64,000 nt of DNA from Bryopsis sp. KO-2023. Taxonomy: Eukaryota; Chlorophyta; Ulvophyceae; Bryopsidales; Bryopsidaceae. The stretch spans positions 7,378,001 to 7,442,000 of the forward strand of contig BSYQ01000003.1 in NCBI GenBank assembly GCA_030272585.1, given 5' to 3'. Of this stretch, positions 20,262-32,045 are shown one piece after another (the stretch's first letter is position 1; each line of letters starts with the position of its first letter). Made by a program: the position numbers and the translations under genes. A model generated the notes under the pieces. The model ran no database searches, was not told where the DNA came from, and worked only from the letters and a program-made list of their open reading frames with translations.

Positions 20262-21674
20262 ATGACAAACAACATCAGCGCAACCAAGGATAGAACGGGC
20301 AGAGGCTGCGCCACTGGCCCCTTGAAATTGGAGAATCAGAACCTTGCAAATTCCGTCGTGCTGGATGGAAGCTTATTCGATACTCCAGCTGCCAAGGTAT
20401 GAGTGACACGCAATAAAATTCCGCCCCCAGTTGACCACTGATAAGAACGAGTGTTGACTTCTAGCCCAGGGAAGAACGTGTTGAGCAGGGCGGCGATTGG
20501 AATTATGGACAGTACTTGAGTGCCTAACGTGTCCTTTGTTGATTCTACTGTGATTGTGTGTAGATTGATAACAAGAGACCCACAGAAGAGTGCCAAATCA
20601 ACCCCACAGGGACGTTGATCCTTGGGAAAACAGGCCATGTGCAGGTTAGTTCATTGCCCGATGAATTCCGGGGATGCCGAAAATCAATTTCCTGTAGAAG
20701 GAGAGAACGAGTTATAAAAAACAAATGGTGTTGCAGAAGTAGATTATACCCAGAAGCCCCATTGATTGAGAGTCCTTTTTTCCAGCTTTCCAACAGATAA
20801 AGACCCGATGCCCAGTCCTCACCCCACCCACAGTCTCTGGAATAAGTTGTGCTCCCATCCAAGACCGTGAGGGGCTGCTGGTTGTCGATCAAGTGGGAAA
20901 AGACGGTGGCAAACGATTGCAGGCTGGGAAGGGTCTACCCGCAATTCGTGAATGTTGCTTCCAAGTACAAAATCGAAGGGATGGGGACGCCAGGCCAGAC
21001 CAGCAAGAACCGATCAAGTGCTATTCGGATGATCTTCAGAGCATCGTGGCTCAGGGACATGCTGTGAGATTGCTACAAGAAGATTCACAAGCCATGATGC
21101 TCTTTCGAGAAATCAACGATGGAAGTGACGAGAGCAGAGGGTGAGTGGGACCAACGTAGCAGCCAGTTCTGGTTCAAATCAGACCCCATTGCTTCCACAG
21201 TCCACCAAAAATCACACTACCACTACCTAGACCTATTTCGTCTCTGAGGAAAACTGCCCCAGATCCATATGTCAGACACAATGTGGTCTGACATAGAGAG
21301 CTGTTTTTTACAGACCCACTCCTTTCGTCAATTTCGAGGCTCTCCGAGGCAACCCTGAATCCCGAGGACCTCTGGGACCATTGACACCAGAGCCCCTCTC
21401 CCCGAATGTGCTGTGTGTGGTGGGAAATGAAGCTGGAAATCAGCAGCAGTCGTTGTGGGACCATATCGATGGGTTACCAGACATGCAAAGTATTTACGTA
21501 AGCTCGCCCGGCCACAGCAGCAGTGGAAAAGGGCTGGAACACCCCACCACCAAACAACTGGACCCGGCTTCTGTGATTTCATCAAATCCCTCAACAAGTA
21601 GTGGGGGGAGTGCAAAATGTCATTCCACAACGGCTCCGAGTGCAAACGCTGCTTTGACTGCATTTGTAGTGTGA
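20262..21674 (+). CDS. Unidentified 306-aa protein
   Basis: Four exons, 20262-20396, 20564-20644, 20797-21140 and 21314-21674, join in phase from ATG to TGA. Donors are GTATGA, GTTAGT and GTGAGT; acceptors are TAG, CAG and CAG. The N-terminal third reads CATGPLKLENQNLANSVVL. The middle contains GISCAPIQDREGLLVVDQVG followed about 30 residues later by CYSDDLQSIVAQGHAVRLLQE. That pairing is faintly GAF-like (core strand, then a terminal helix), but I would not assign it. The C-terminal 110 residues are Gly/Ser/Pro-rich and probably disordered. No signal peptide or membrane segment. Its head-to-head position with a dynein-assembly factor may mean co-regulation; a ciliary role is only a guess. 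Confidence 0.6.
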
Positions 21675-22231
21675 AAAAAATCCTGTGCATGTTTTTCCTT
21701 CCTTTCTTTTCTATTTTTTCAACTGGCTGGTTGCTTCACTCATGTGATAAATTTTGGAGGGTTGTGGGATTCCTGTATAAAGGCAGAGAGGGGGTGGGGG
21801 AAAACCCAGAAGAAGTGCTTCTCATTAAATCAGGTGGTGGGCTGTGGAACACCTATCCAAATCCTTTTTGGATGGTGGGTTGTTTCATTCTGTTACCAGA
21901 CGTCCCTCAGCTCATCGAAAACAAAGCTGATATAAAACTCCAAGTGTCATTGACAACATTGAATACAAAAATAGTACATTCTTCTTTTGGGAGGAGGGGG
22001 GGGGAGGATGATTAACTCCAGGAAATAAAAAACGCTCAGTCAGAGTTCATCCTTCCAAATGGTTGGGCACACTGGAAACACATAATAATGGAGTTGAAAC
22101 ACGTCACTGACAAGCAATTCAGTCCATTCATATTCTTGGTCTCACTAAACATAAATGAATGTTGAAAATGCTGTGAGGAATCCAAACACAGTGGGATGAT
22201 TGATCAAGAATTTCATACCTGCACTGAGGAT
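21675..22231. other. Convergent 3' flanks, no gene seen
   Basis: Lies between the stop of the plus-strand 306-aa gene and the stop of the minus-strand unidentified gene. ORFs are short and unsupported. It presumably contains both polyadenylation regions (AATAAA at about 22024-22029 on the plus strand). Confidence 0.4.
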
Positions 22232-24262
22232 TCAAATTGTATTGCCATCGGTGCGGAAACTTTGGTCCACCCAATTTACTGATGTATTGAAATTGAAATC
22301 GTGGAGATAACCCATCCTGACGCAAGCCAGAGGCATATCGATCTTAAGTATGCTATGTGTATACGCTACCTTCGAGGGTTTCGACGCAAAACCACTGAAA
22401 AAATCCATTGGCCCCATTCTTGAAGAGATATTCCTCAACAGCATCCCGGTTCTGATATAGAACTTTGGCACACTGAAGAAGCAAAAAAAAAAAGTGTGGA
22501 AAAAGAGTGAGAGGAGAAGTGATAGTACAGACAAACCACAGCATGCGTGTGTGAGTGTGTCAGATGTATGTGTGCATACCGTATCGACAAATTGTGGACC
22601 CATTTCTGAGGTTTCCTCACACGCTCCCTCCAATGCTACAGTCAGTCTTTAAACATTTACATAGATGTACATACATGCATGTCAGCCACATCGAGTATTT
22701 CAAAAAAAAAAAAACTTACCAAAAAAGAACCCAGTCTTGAACCATGGGCAGGCCACTTTATTTCGGGCATTTTACGATTTTTTGGGCACATGCGCCCGAA
22801 ATAAGGTTTGCGGCTGTGCCCAAAATTAACTTCAATTTTTTTGGAGATGTACTCTAATAATATGATTAACACTGTCACATCTGAGTTGGATATGGCCATC
22901 TCAGGACAGATTTTCACTTCAGGATTTTTTGTGTGTGTGCATTCGTTGTTAGTACCTTATATAAGGTAATTCTTGCCTTGAACTATTTTTTTTTGGAAAA
23001 AATGTAAAAAATTGTGCTCGAAAAACTAAAGCACCGCGAACGACTCGTCGGCTCATCGGATGAGCCCACGCAGAAATTTCATCAATGCACACACACACAC
23101 ACACACAAGAATATGATTATATGCGTAGAATGCGTAGAATTCCCAACGAAAGCAAAGAAGCTCCCTATTGTGGTGTGAAATTAGCATGGGGAGGATCCAC
23201 AATGTTTTGGCGAGTTTGAAGACTTGGGGTTGTAGTCCGACACAAGGGGCGGGATGAGTTCAGGCTTGCTTTCAGATTTTTTGTGTCGACAACAGTTGCT
23301 GATTTGTTTTGAACACATTTTTTTGTGCATTATTTGTGCATTGCTTTGCTTCTGCGAATGCCTAATTTTTTCCCTGGACTAACTTTTGCAATCTGATTGG
23401 ATGGCAAAAATCAGTCCATGCAGAAAATAAACCCAAGCAATACTTAATACGCACAAAAAATTACACTAGATACAATATATGTTGTGCTGAGCTAATCCTA
23501 TTGACGTAATTTGAGAAGGAAAAAGATTACCCAAAATAAGCCCAAAATAAGGTTGGGCTGAGGCCCAAAATAAGCTATTTTTGGTGTTTCGGGCGTGTGC
23601 CCGAAATAAAGTGGCCTGACCATGGGTCAATTCTCACATGATGACAGCAGCTTTGCTGTCCACGCAAAGGCCATGAATTCGAAATACGTAAACAAAAAGA
23701 GCAAATTGTTTGGGCACACATCCAGCAAAACCTCAGTTCAAAATTCGAAAATGTCCAACCATGAAACGTTGACACAATGCAGAGCAATACCCAATCATAT
23801 CCTGAGTTCACCACCTCTCCTGTATTGCCCCAGTCCTGGTAACACCTTGGATGTATTTGTTCCAACCAAATTAATTGACAGAGAGCTCCATTTTTTGCAC
23901 CAACAACACTTTCAACTGAAACTCACCTCTGCTCGCTCACTCTTTGAGGGACGTGCCGGCCGGGACCTTGCAAATCAGCTGATTCCTGTTTCAAAAAGCA
24001 CAACACTAATTTCAAAAATGTTACAGCCTCAGTAGCATTGAAAATCATCAGTTAATGGTCGGAATGATCACATGATTGTGCCATCGATTTTGTAGCAACT
24101 GTGATTTGATGTTGCTGCTGGAACGAAGGGGTGACGTTTTTTTGACGTCTTACCTCCCCACTGTCGCCCAGTCGTCGACGTATCCTGTCAGCGAGGAAAG
24201 TGCACTCTGCCACACATCAGATTGGCTCAATCGTTGATCGAGGACCGTCCAGCCCAGCGCGA
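22232..24262 (-). CDS. Unidentified multi-exon gene, interrupted by a hAT-like MITE
   Basis: The 3' end is well supported: exons 22635-22580, 22472-22370 and 22278-22232 join in phase and end in TGA. They encode GACEETSEMGPQFVDT, then AKVLYQNRDAVEEYLFKNG, GFFQWFCVETLEG and VNWVDQSF. The preceding exon is 23655-22720 with the MITE (22749-23618) inside it. Without the element and one copy of its 8-bp duplication, the exon is 58 bases, open, and in phase with the next. Upstream, 24262-24154 (DVWQSALSSLTGYVDDWATVG) and 23985-23941 (QLICKVPAGTSLK) look like exons, but their link to the rest and the start codon are unresolved. No family recognised. If the MITE exon is real, this copy is broken or the element must be spliced out. 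Confidence 0.45.
22741..23626. mobile_element. hAT-like MITE, 870 bp, with 8-bp target duplication
   Basis: The element is 22749-23618. Its termini are a perfect 21-bp inverted repeat starting CAGGCCACTTTATTTCGGGC. ACCATGGG flanks it directly on both sides (22741-22748 and 23619-23626). An 8-bp duplication with CAGG-type ends is characteristic of hAT transposons. The interior has no transposase ORF, repeats GCCCGAAATAA and CCCAAAATAAG motifs near both ends, and includes a (CA)n run around 23089-23107. Non-autonomous. It sits in a probable exon of the minus-strand gene around it. Confidence 0.88.
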
Positions 24263-24652
24263 CAGCTCGAAATAACGCTCAGCTAACCCGCTTTTCACCA
24301 ACCTGTGCAAGAGAACTGGGCCCTTCCTGCTGTTAGGCAGAACCCAAACACTGTAAGTAATATTCTCAACATCAACGCTCTGGGCAGAAAAACCAACAGC
24401 AAGAAGCGTGGTGCGACGGTTTTAGGTGATTTTGTTGTGAGACGAAACCGTCACATTTTCCACGTAAGAAATGCCTCCATGTCTGACGAACACTCGCTTC
24501 AGTCGAATTGATCTGTTTGAATTTGGTGGTCGATTTGAGAGAAACGCACAGGAGGGCTTTTCGTGTCTTGTGCAGGCGGCTATCGAGTCGAGTCGGAACG
24601 TTGACGGAGGATATCCTGCTGCTGGGCGCTGTAGACAAAGACACGAGGCAGA
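24263..24652. promoter_or_regulatory. Upstream region of the eS17 gene
   Basis: Lies between the 5' end of the minus-strand unidentified gene and the ATG of the ribosomal protein gene. It should contain the eS17 promoter and 5' untranslated region. Short ORFs on both strands have no support. Confidence 0.4.
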
Positions 24653-26584
24653 ATGGTGCGCCGCCACTTCCTGTTTCGATCACCTGTCCTCGCGCTATCC
24701 CTTGCCATCCATTTCTTTGCGATGGGCCTGCACACCCCCTCGTCTTTCAGCCTATGACGTCTATAGGGAGAAATGGGACTTTTTTGGTTTCTGTGCTAAA
24801 TTTTTTGTCAATATCGGCGGTGAAGTGATATGTTTAGTAGCTCTGTCAGTGGGGGTGTTGGACTCAAGAGAGTGATGAGGCTTGTCCAGTGACTTGATTT
24901 GCTGGAGGAGGTTCTGTTTCTTTTTTCTTTACTTTTTTTTTGTTGCGAAAACAGGGTAAGGTTCGCACGAAGACAGTGAAGAGGGCGTCTCGCGTCCTGG
25001 TGGAGAAATATTACCAGAGGTTGACGCTGGACTTCTCGACCAACAAAAGGTTGTGTGACGAAGTCGCTGTGATTCAAACCAAGCGCCTCAGGAACCAAAT
25101 CGCTGGTTTCACCACGGTATGAAGAGCTGTAACAGAAACCTTTCAAAAATTTGGCCAAAAGAGAACGAGGAGAGGAGCAAGTTTCTTTTTATTTTTCTCA
25201 ATGAAAGCTGTGGAAACTGGAGGTAGATGTGTGGGTGTTTTCATGTGAGGGGGCAGAATGATTTTCAGCATGACAAGTTTTCTTTCAAGTTTTGATTTCC
25301 ATGACAAGGTCATTGTATATTTCTGTTCTATTTTTGGATGAGTAGTTCATGAGGTCATCGAAAAGCAGTCTCCTGAAAAACAACAATGTTTTTTGTGTTA
25401 TTTCATTTTTGATCATGCCATTGGATGGTATATAGTGAGGGAATAAAAAGTATGACAACAATATTGAAAGCGAGTTTTTGGTTGTTTCAGCATTTGATGA
25501 AGAGAATTCAGAGGGGACCTGTGAGGGGTATTTCTTTGAAGCTCCAGGTAAAAACACCAATCTTGTTAACCCTTTTTTTCCATAACACTCATTACAATGA
25601 AAGTATCAGTTTGACTAATAATCTATCAACAATACACAAGCGGAATAAAAATTTGCAATCATTCTGGTTGGAAATTCAGGTGCAGAAAATAGGACATTGT
25701 TTTGTTTGCACATCATTTCCCAAATATCTTCATTAGAAATCATTCCAGAATTAATTGTCCTTATGTGAGTCAGCCCAAGATTTAAGAGTTTCAGTCTGAC
25801 AATTTTTTCTTTGATCTTTGGAATGGGTTCGAACTCGTCGGTGTCTGACTTTTCGATGGGTTAATTTCACATCCAGGAAGAAGAGCGTGAGAGGCGTATG
25901 GACTTTGTTCCAGATGAGTCAGCCATCAACATCGATGTTATTGAGGTGAGATATTTCAACACTCTCTCCTGGAGGGAATGGAAAAATGGCTAAAGATTGT
26001 TTTGCTCATTATAGCTGCAGTGAAACCTTGATCCAATGGTTCTACCAGTGTTAGTGTGGAAAGAATGTGAAAACACTTGCAGACAAGCGAGATAGGTGAT
26101 TCTCAGGGGGTAGTTCTTTTTGGTTTGATTTAGGTTGACAAGGACACCAGGGATATGTTGAACGAGATCGGAATGGGAAGCTTGCCTGGCCTTCAGGCCC
26201 AAGAACAGCAGAGAGGTGGAGGTGGTGGTGGTGGCGGCGAAGGGAGAAACAAGGTATGATCAAATTCACAGGAGGTGGATTAGTCATTCTGGGGTGAACT
26301 GAAATTCATTTTTTTTTTTTTTCGGGGAAATGTAGACCCTCCATACACATGGAAGGAAACCAAGATAGAATTTTTTTTCCCCTTTTTTTATCATTTATTT
26401 CCAGTTACAGAAATTTGTATAGTTTTCATTTTAAAAAATAAAGTATTTGCGTAATGGCAAGAAAATAAATGGAGTAATGAGATTTTCTCTGTTGGAAAGA
26501 ACCTGAGTTTGTATTCGAATGGATAAGCTGACAATGCACCCTTGTTGCTGTTGGCAGGGCAACCGTCGTGAGCAGTTCACTTGA
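24653..26584 (+). CDS. RPS17: 40S ribosomal protein eS17
   Basis: Six exons: 24653-24655 (ATG only), 24955-25116, 25491-25547, 25877-25945, 26134-26253 and 26558-26584, joining in phase to 145 aa. The sequence is unmistakable eS17. It reads [86 protein letters not shown]. It is a structural protein of the small subunit head. The first intron falls directly after the start codon, with an unusual GTGCGC donor. That arrangement is common in ribosomal protein genes but makes exon 1 the weakest call. The C-terminal tail differs from typical eS17: a run of eight glycines followed by [13 protein letters not shown]. If the last donor is ignored, the protein would end one residue after the lysine. Confidence 0.93.
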
Positions 26585-27714
26585 TTTCGGAACAGTGGTG
26601 GGGATGGAAGGGTGGATTTGAAAAGGACGTTCTTTGTAATCGATTGGGGAGGCAGTGCTTGTCGCTGTCCCGCCAGTGTGGATTTTGTCGTTTTCAGATA
26701 GTCCATCATCTTGCTGGATTGTGAGATACCCAGTCGCCCATCTCTTTATCTCGTTTTTTGGTGATTGGTCCATTGGGTCCTTCCTGTCCGAATTCCAGTA
26801 CATTTCAGAGGACAAAGGGCTGTGATCTTGTGGATAGATAGTATCATCAAACAATCAGCGTAATTATTATGTATGTGCAGGCTTGAGTGGCAAAGGGTCA
26901 AGTTTATCTGCTTCAAATCTGAGATTTGAAAATCTCAAAATGGTGCTGGCACAGTTGAGCTCCCCAATGCACACACAGGCATCACAAATATCTTGGTTTG
27001 TAGCAACCCAACGTGATACTGATAAAAACACGAATTGGTTTACAATTAGGTTGAGGAATACAAAGTCTCTCTTTTCCATAGCTTGACAACTTTTGTATCC
27101 CCTTTCCCATATCACTGTTTCTGCTCCCCATTCAACCAAAGTCATGAATTTCTGACACACTCCCCGACTCGGGGGAAAAAAAAAGCAAATATCTCCAGGA
27201 TCCTAAGAGTATCACAATACAATCAGAGGACAAACCTATCACCCTTAGTCCTCTGACTGATGCAGGGCTCAGATGCAGCTTCAGCGAAATACAAAGAAAT
27301 CACAAGCCACAGGATATGAGCTGCTTTTCTGCATTTGGATGCTGATGTGCATTAAATCAATGAACTGTAGATGGTGTGAGTGGAATTGGTGCAAGGAAGC
27401 AAATATGACAACGGCAAGAAACTGATTCTCCTCCAATTGGAGAAATCAGTGAAATGTTACAAAAGCAAAATTCCCCCAGTACAGACACAAGCTCACAAAG
27501 AAAAGACACCATAGAGATCCAGATATTTCAGGAAATCAGATAGTAATATACAAACCAAACCTTGTGGAAATTCATTGTCGAATGAATATCGGTGATAATG
27601 TACAAGAAACTACTGAGACTAAGGTTTGGTAAAGTTTAATTCTAAGGGGGGTTCCCCGAACACCAGCTCCACCGCAGAAAAAGACCTCCAAAATCAAAAT
27701 TTGAAATGGGGATC
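26585..27714. other. Intergenic, convergent gene ends
   Basis: Between the stop of the eS17 gene (plus) and the stop of the EMSY-like gene (minus). No supported gene on either strand. A perfect 9-bp inverted repeat (TCAGAGGAC / GTCCTCTGA) at 27223-27256 could fold into a hairpin with a 16-base loop. Confidence 0.45.
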
Positions 27715-29668
27715 TTAATTTCTATCCGTGTTGGCGGCTTGTTCTAACTCCCCGGCACGCCTTTCCAGCTGCTCGAGCCTCACTAAATTCACCACCATAG
27801 GATCTGGAAAAAGCAAAGAGGAGATTTCGCTATATTATTTGCCATATTTCCCATAACTCCAACCCTGCTCCGTTTTGCTCTAGATACATACTAACAAAAA
27901 AGCCTGATCCATTATTTTCCAGTGATAGTTAAGGACATCATTGCTTATCATGGTGGGGTGAAATTTTGCATGTCATCGATTCTAGCGCAACACTCCAGGC
28001 ACATCTAAGAGTCCCATTGTACTGTTGAAATTTCTTACCCTCCTTTTTCAGCCGATCCTCATCCATTTCCAAGAGCTCGTCCATCACCACTGTTCGCCGC
28101 TTGGTGACAGACTCCAGCATTGCCTCAAGCTCCTCCAGACTTCCCTCTTCCAATTTTTTCACAAGAAAATCACTGTGGAAGGGAGCTTGAGGCAAGGCCC
28201 CCTTGTGCTCACCCCCTCGTCCCTCCCCCGGATGCAATCGCCTTTCCAAGAGAGAAGAGGCGCCAGCCTATTATATTATCCAATCCAAAGAGAAGGAAAG
28301 AACTGATGTCATATTTCACGAGCAACCAATTCGTTGTAATGTTAGGGAGCTCTGGTGATCAGCTCCATCAAGGTCAATTTGAATTCTGACTGAAACCTAG
28401 CCTGTTCTCACTTTCTCGGCAGTATGAAAAATTGAAATGAACGGCGGGAAAGACCCCCCCCCCCAAAAAAAAAAAACACCACTAGCACCCACCGGAGATT
28501 TATCCGAGAGTGGGATCGATTCCATAATTTTTTCAATTCCTTAATCTTTTCATATCGTAGAGAGAGAGGTGTGGTTGAAAGGGAATACAAAATGTCTCAA
28601 GATTTTTGTTGTTTGTTTTTCTTTTTTGATTTTGACAAATGATGCTAATGTAGCATGAATCAGATTCCATTTTCTTTTTCTTTTGAAATATTTTCAAATT
28701 GCAACAGATTTCGAATGAATTTAGCTTACCTTTGAGACTTCCGCATCCAGTTCAGTCCTCAGGTCCGAAATGGAGCCAGCAGCTGCACCTTTCAGCTTCT
28801 TTGAACAAACAGCTGGCTTGTCCATATCCTCCTTGGGATCCTCAAGGCGGCGCTTCTTTCTGGGCTTTTGGGCTTGTTTTGCAGCCCTGGCACTGTCCCC
28901 AGCTGGTGCCAAAGCTTGTAAGCCCACAGAGGCCCTCCCTGGAACCAATCTGGCTTGCCCTTCCCTGAAGAGATCATCCAGGTCCACCCACTCCCAAGAC
29001 TCGTCAGGGGTGTCCAAGTCATATGCGAGACAGTGCAGGCGCTTGTCCAATTGATAGTGTGTTACAATGGCCTCTACCCACTGAGGATCATTGTCCTCCC
29101 AAAAAGACTCAACCCGCTGTCCCACAAGCCTGTTCACACCATCAGGGCCTAACCGATGAGTGCTCGAGGGATAAGCACCAGATGTCCTCGTTCGTGACGA
29201 AGCATCTTTCGGAGGAGCTGACCTCTTGAATGGTGGGGTGCTTGCTGAATCGTTCAAGGTCCCAGCACTGTTGCTTCCATTATACGATGTCCCACAAGCA
29301 TTTTTTGGAATGGACCCTTGTTGACCTCTTGATTTCTGTCGAGGAGGCAGTTGCTTTTTCCCTTCGGGCTGCTCACAGGTGTGCAACCTGGTCTCCAATA
29401 ATTGATTAGCCATTGCCTTGTCCACCTTGTTCTGAGATGGGGCCGGGGCTTCGGAGCACTGAACATGCGGCTTTCCTTGGACTCTGGATTGTACAGAGCC
29501 TTGCAGCCGGTGTTTTGAGGCTTGAGTGAGTGACTGCCTTGCCTTGCCTTTTGGCTTGGAGGCGAGCTTCGAGCGTTCATTGGAGGCGTGGGTTGCCCAT
29601 TGTCTGATCTTCCCTCTTGACCTTCCAGAGGTGCATGGCTCGGTCTCAAGTACAAGATGGTTGTTCAT
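27715..29668 (-). CDS. EMSY-like chromatin protein with Tudor/Agenet domain
   Basis: The last three exons are consistent (28539-28493, 28172-28039, 27803-27715). They join in phase to the long first exon, whose donor is at 28730. I start the CDS at the first in-frame ATG (29668); the frame stays open to about 30088 without ATG, so an upstream exon is possible. After a 200-residue basic, low-complexity N-terminal part comes a Tudor-like module. It reads LVGQRVESFWEDNDPQWVEA, then LDTPDESWEWVDLDDL, closely resembling the Tudor domain of plant EMSY-LIKE proteins. The C-terminus has a basic KPRKKRR signal and a charged coiled coil (KKLEEGSLEELEAMLESV, LVRLEQLERRAGELEQ). Expected role: nuclear reader of histone or complex scaffold. 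No ENT domain was recognised in the N-terminal region. Confidence 0.7.
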
Positions 29669-30110
29669 GCTTGCAGTAGGAGTGGCTTCATGAAATTTAA
29701 ACCTTCTATTGTCCACAGAATTTTGGTGGGATTGGGTAATAGAACCAGTGGGATGAGCCACCTCCTGAAATGCACCCAAAAGAAAGTTTACCTCACTTGC
29801 AGGAGTACAGATATTGTTGTCTTGCAGAATAATAGCTGGGACAAACTTTATTGTGTTTGGTGGCTTCAATCGTATGATCTCCACCCTCAAACGCGAAGGG
29901 CGGGGCTCAGCGAACACCACGAGACCGTTCGAGACAGTCGGCAAGCGAAAATAAAAGACACCAAGAGGGCCTGTTTCGTTCGTGCTGTTCCCCACAGTCG
30001 TCAAAAGATTACCGAAAACCTGTTCAAATGCCGTCCAGAGCACACTATCCCGTGACGTAAAGAGTTGCACATCGACCTTCGCCCAAAGGGTTTCTCAGTT
30101 TCTGGAGGAA

Positions 30111-30640
30111 TCAGGCCCTACGCCGACCCTTCTTCTTGACCATGGATGGTTTTTTTCTATCAGTGGAAGCCATCTGTTCTCGCAGAGACGACATAAGGGC
30201 TGGAGGACTTGTTGGCGGGACGACATACCCAATCATTGCTCGTTTTTTGAGGCGGAAGAGTCCGAAGCACATCAGAGCCACCGTCGCGAGCACGGTCTGA
30301 CAGAGACTTGTTTGCTTGCATACGTTCTGTCTTCTAACACAAGGACAAAAGTATTCTTCGTTGGCCTGTGTTTCTCCGAGATACCAGACGAGACGGGTCG
30401 TTGGGTGACAAGCCTTGCTGGTGTTTTGTCACGACGGTGTCTGAGTAATAGGAGTGATGTAAATTCTTCTGTGGAACGCTGTATATTCCTGTACATATCG
30501 TTTTTCCGTCCGTCAGCAGCAAATGTTTTTGTCACAAGCTTTACACCGCCTTGAGGGCCAAGCACAAAATCTCCTGACATAAAGAAAAGAGTCGAAAGTA
30601 CATGAAGGGTTTTGAACACCTGTTCTGTGCGTTTCGCCAT
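30111..30640 (-). CDS. Candidate small membrane protein gene (structure unresolved)
   Basis: Two pieces look coding. ATG at 30640 begins MAKRTEQVFKTLHVLSTLFF and stays open to about 30272. A terminal exon from a CAG acceptor at 30296 reads TVLATVALMCFGLFRLKKR, a likely transmembrane helix followed by a basic tail ending KKKGRRRA at TGA 30111. I could not find a standard intron that joins them: the only donor in phase range would leave a 27-base intron. An internal exon in the open stretch is likely. No family recognised. It would be head-to-head with the secreted-protein gene at 31109. The alternative is that only the last exon is real and the start lies further upstream, up to about 31060. 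Confidence 0.35.
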
Positions 30641-31108
30641 TTTTTTTGGGGGGGGGGTTTCCCAATTTCTGCTGATCCGTGGAGGTAGATGCACCTTGTT
30701 GTTACTCATGAGACACCAATATCGAAGCAAAGAATACCACAGCTGGAAATTGGGTGACAGAAAAAACAGAACGTTTCCTGCAAATGTTTCTCGATCCTCC
30801 AAAAACACGGCATCGCGAAAATGACCCGCCTGCCCAAACAAATGTGTTTGCAGACTGAAATTGTGTGCGTCAGACACAGCACCACCTTCAGTCTTTCCAG
30901 GTCCTTTCCACGGCGACCAATGTCTTTTCATTTCAGTATCAACCAAGGCCCCGTGCTGTATTTGAACGAGCAAGAGCTCGCCTGCAATCAGGAACAAGAA
31001 CCAAGCACTCGTGAACACAGTGTCTTTTTTATTGGATTGTAAACCGCCCAGAATAAGCACCACCTGTAACGCTTGCGAAACAAATTTCGATTCTTTCCCC
31101 TGCTCACA

Positions 31109-32045
31109 ATGCTTGCACAAGGTAATCAATCGATCGTCGATTTCTGAAGCTGCTTTTTTTCACGGTGGTGCTGTGGTTCCCGTGGATGCAAGGGTACGAT
31201 TTTTCTTAGCAGGTCTGTTGCTGCTCGTGGTGCTCTCCATGGGGGCCAATGTCTCACAATCGAGAAAGCTGCGCGACATTACGCTTACGACCGCGGCCAG
31301 TTTCGACGGCGAATTCCTTGTTTTTGGGTGGAACGAAGGAATGAACCCCGTCGATGACTACCCTTCTTACACCGGAAAAGCTGTCATAACCCACGACGGG
31401 AAAGTGTGGAAAATGGTCCAACACCGAGGACAGAAGGTTGCTGGCGGCGCCAAGGAAGACTCCAACTCCGTCGGAACTGAGGGAGATGGTTTCTTGACGT
31501 TGGGCTGGTCTGGTGATGATCAGAACGGCTTTTTGGTCGGATCGAGCGAGTACTTTATGGCCGACGCTGACACTTTGATCGGGCCATGGACGCAGCTCCA
31601 CACTGGAGGGGTGGGATTCGAAGAATTGGTCAGAATCGACTCCGTTCATGGATACTACGTCGATCTCCACACCGATCTGCAGAAACGAATGCGAGCGGAC
31701 GTGTTGAGCAAGCACGTGGCTGCTTCCGGCGCCAGCGAAACCTTTATGGTAAAGGATTGGGTCCATGGGAAAGATGGGGCTGAATCGACTGTTTTCACTG
31801 GAACAGCCACGGCGAAGGCTGCTGGGGAAACGGTGGAAATGGTGTCCGATTTTCTCGGCATGAAGGATGGGAGGGATTTCGTTGGGTTGATCGATGATCA
31901 CTCGAGGGTTTCTTTTGGATGGCGCTCCGTCGACGGAAAATGGGGCTCCGCCAAATTTGACTGGAGTAATGGTGGTCTGGAGGGATCTTGGACGACATTT
32001 GGGTCTGACGAGCTCGCCTTTGGAAGACTGGAGCCAGTGCTTTAG
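31109..32045 (+). CDS. Secreted beta-rich protein of unknown family
   Basis: Two exons: 31109-31121 and 31213-32045, 281 aa. Splicing after MLAQG (donor GTAATC, acceptor CTTAGCAG) builds a clean signal peptide, MLAQGLLLLVVLSMGANVSQ. The unspliced frame would have no ATG before the hydrophobic core, which is why I chose this start. The mature part is acidic, rich in Gly/Asp/Trp and aromatic residues. It has recurring strand-like phrases such as FLVFGWNEG, FLTLGWSGD, VSFGWRSVDGKWGSAKFDWS and LEGSWTTFGSDELAFGRLEP. These suggest a repeated beta-sheet fold. It has few cysteines and no membrane anchor. No catalytic motif seen. Probably exported or in an endomembrane lumen. Confidence 0.75.

Noticed and set aside
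29770-29830. 27-base intron (GTAAAC...TTTCAG) in the EMSY-like gene region
   Set aside because: Too short for normal splicing and a multiple of three, so the frame reads through it. A second 27-base candidate at about 30297-30323 was rejected for the same reason.
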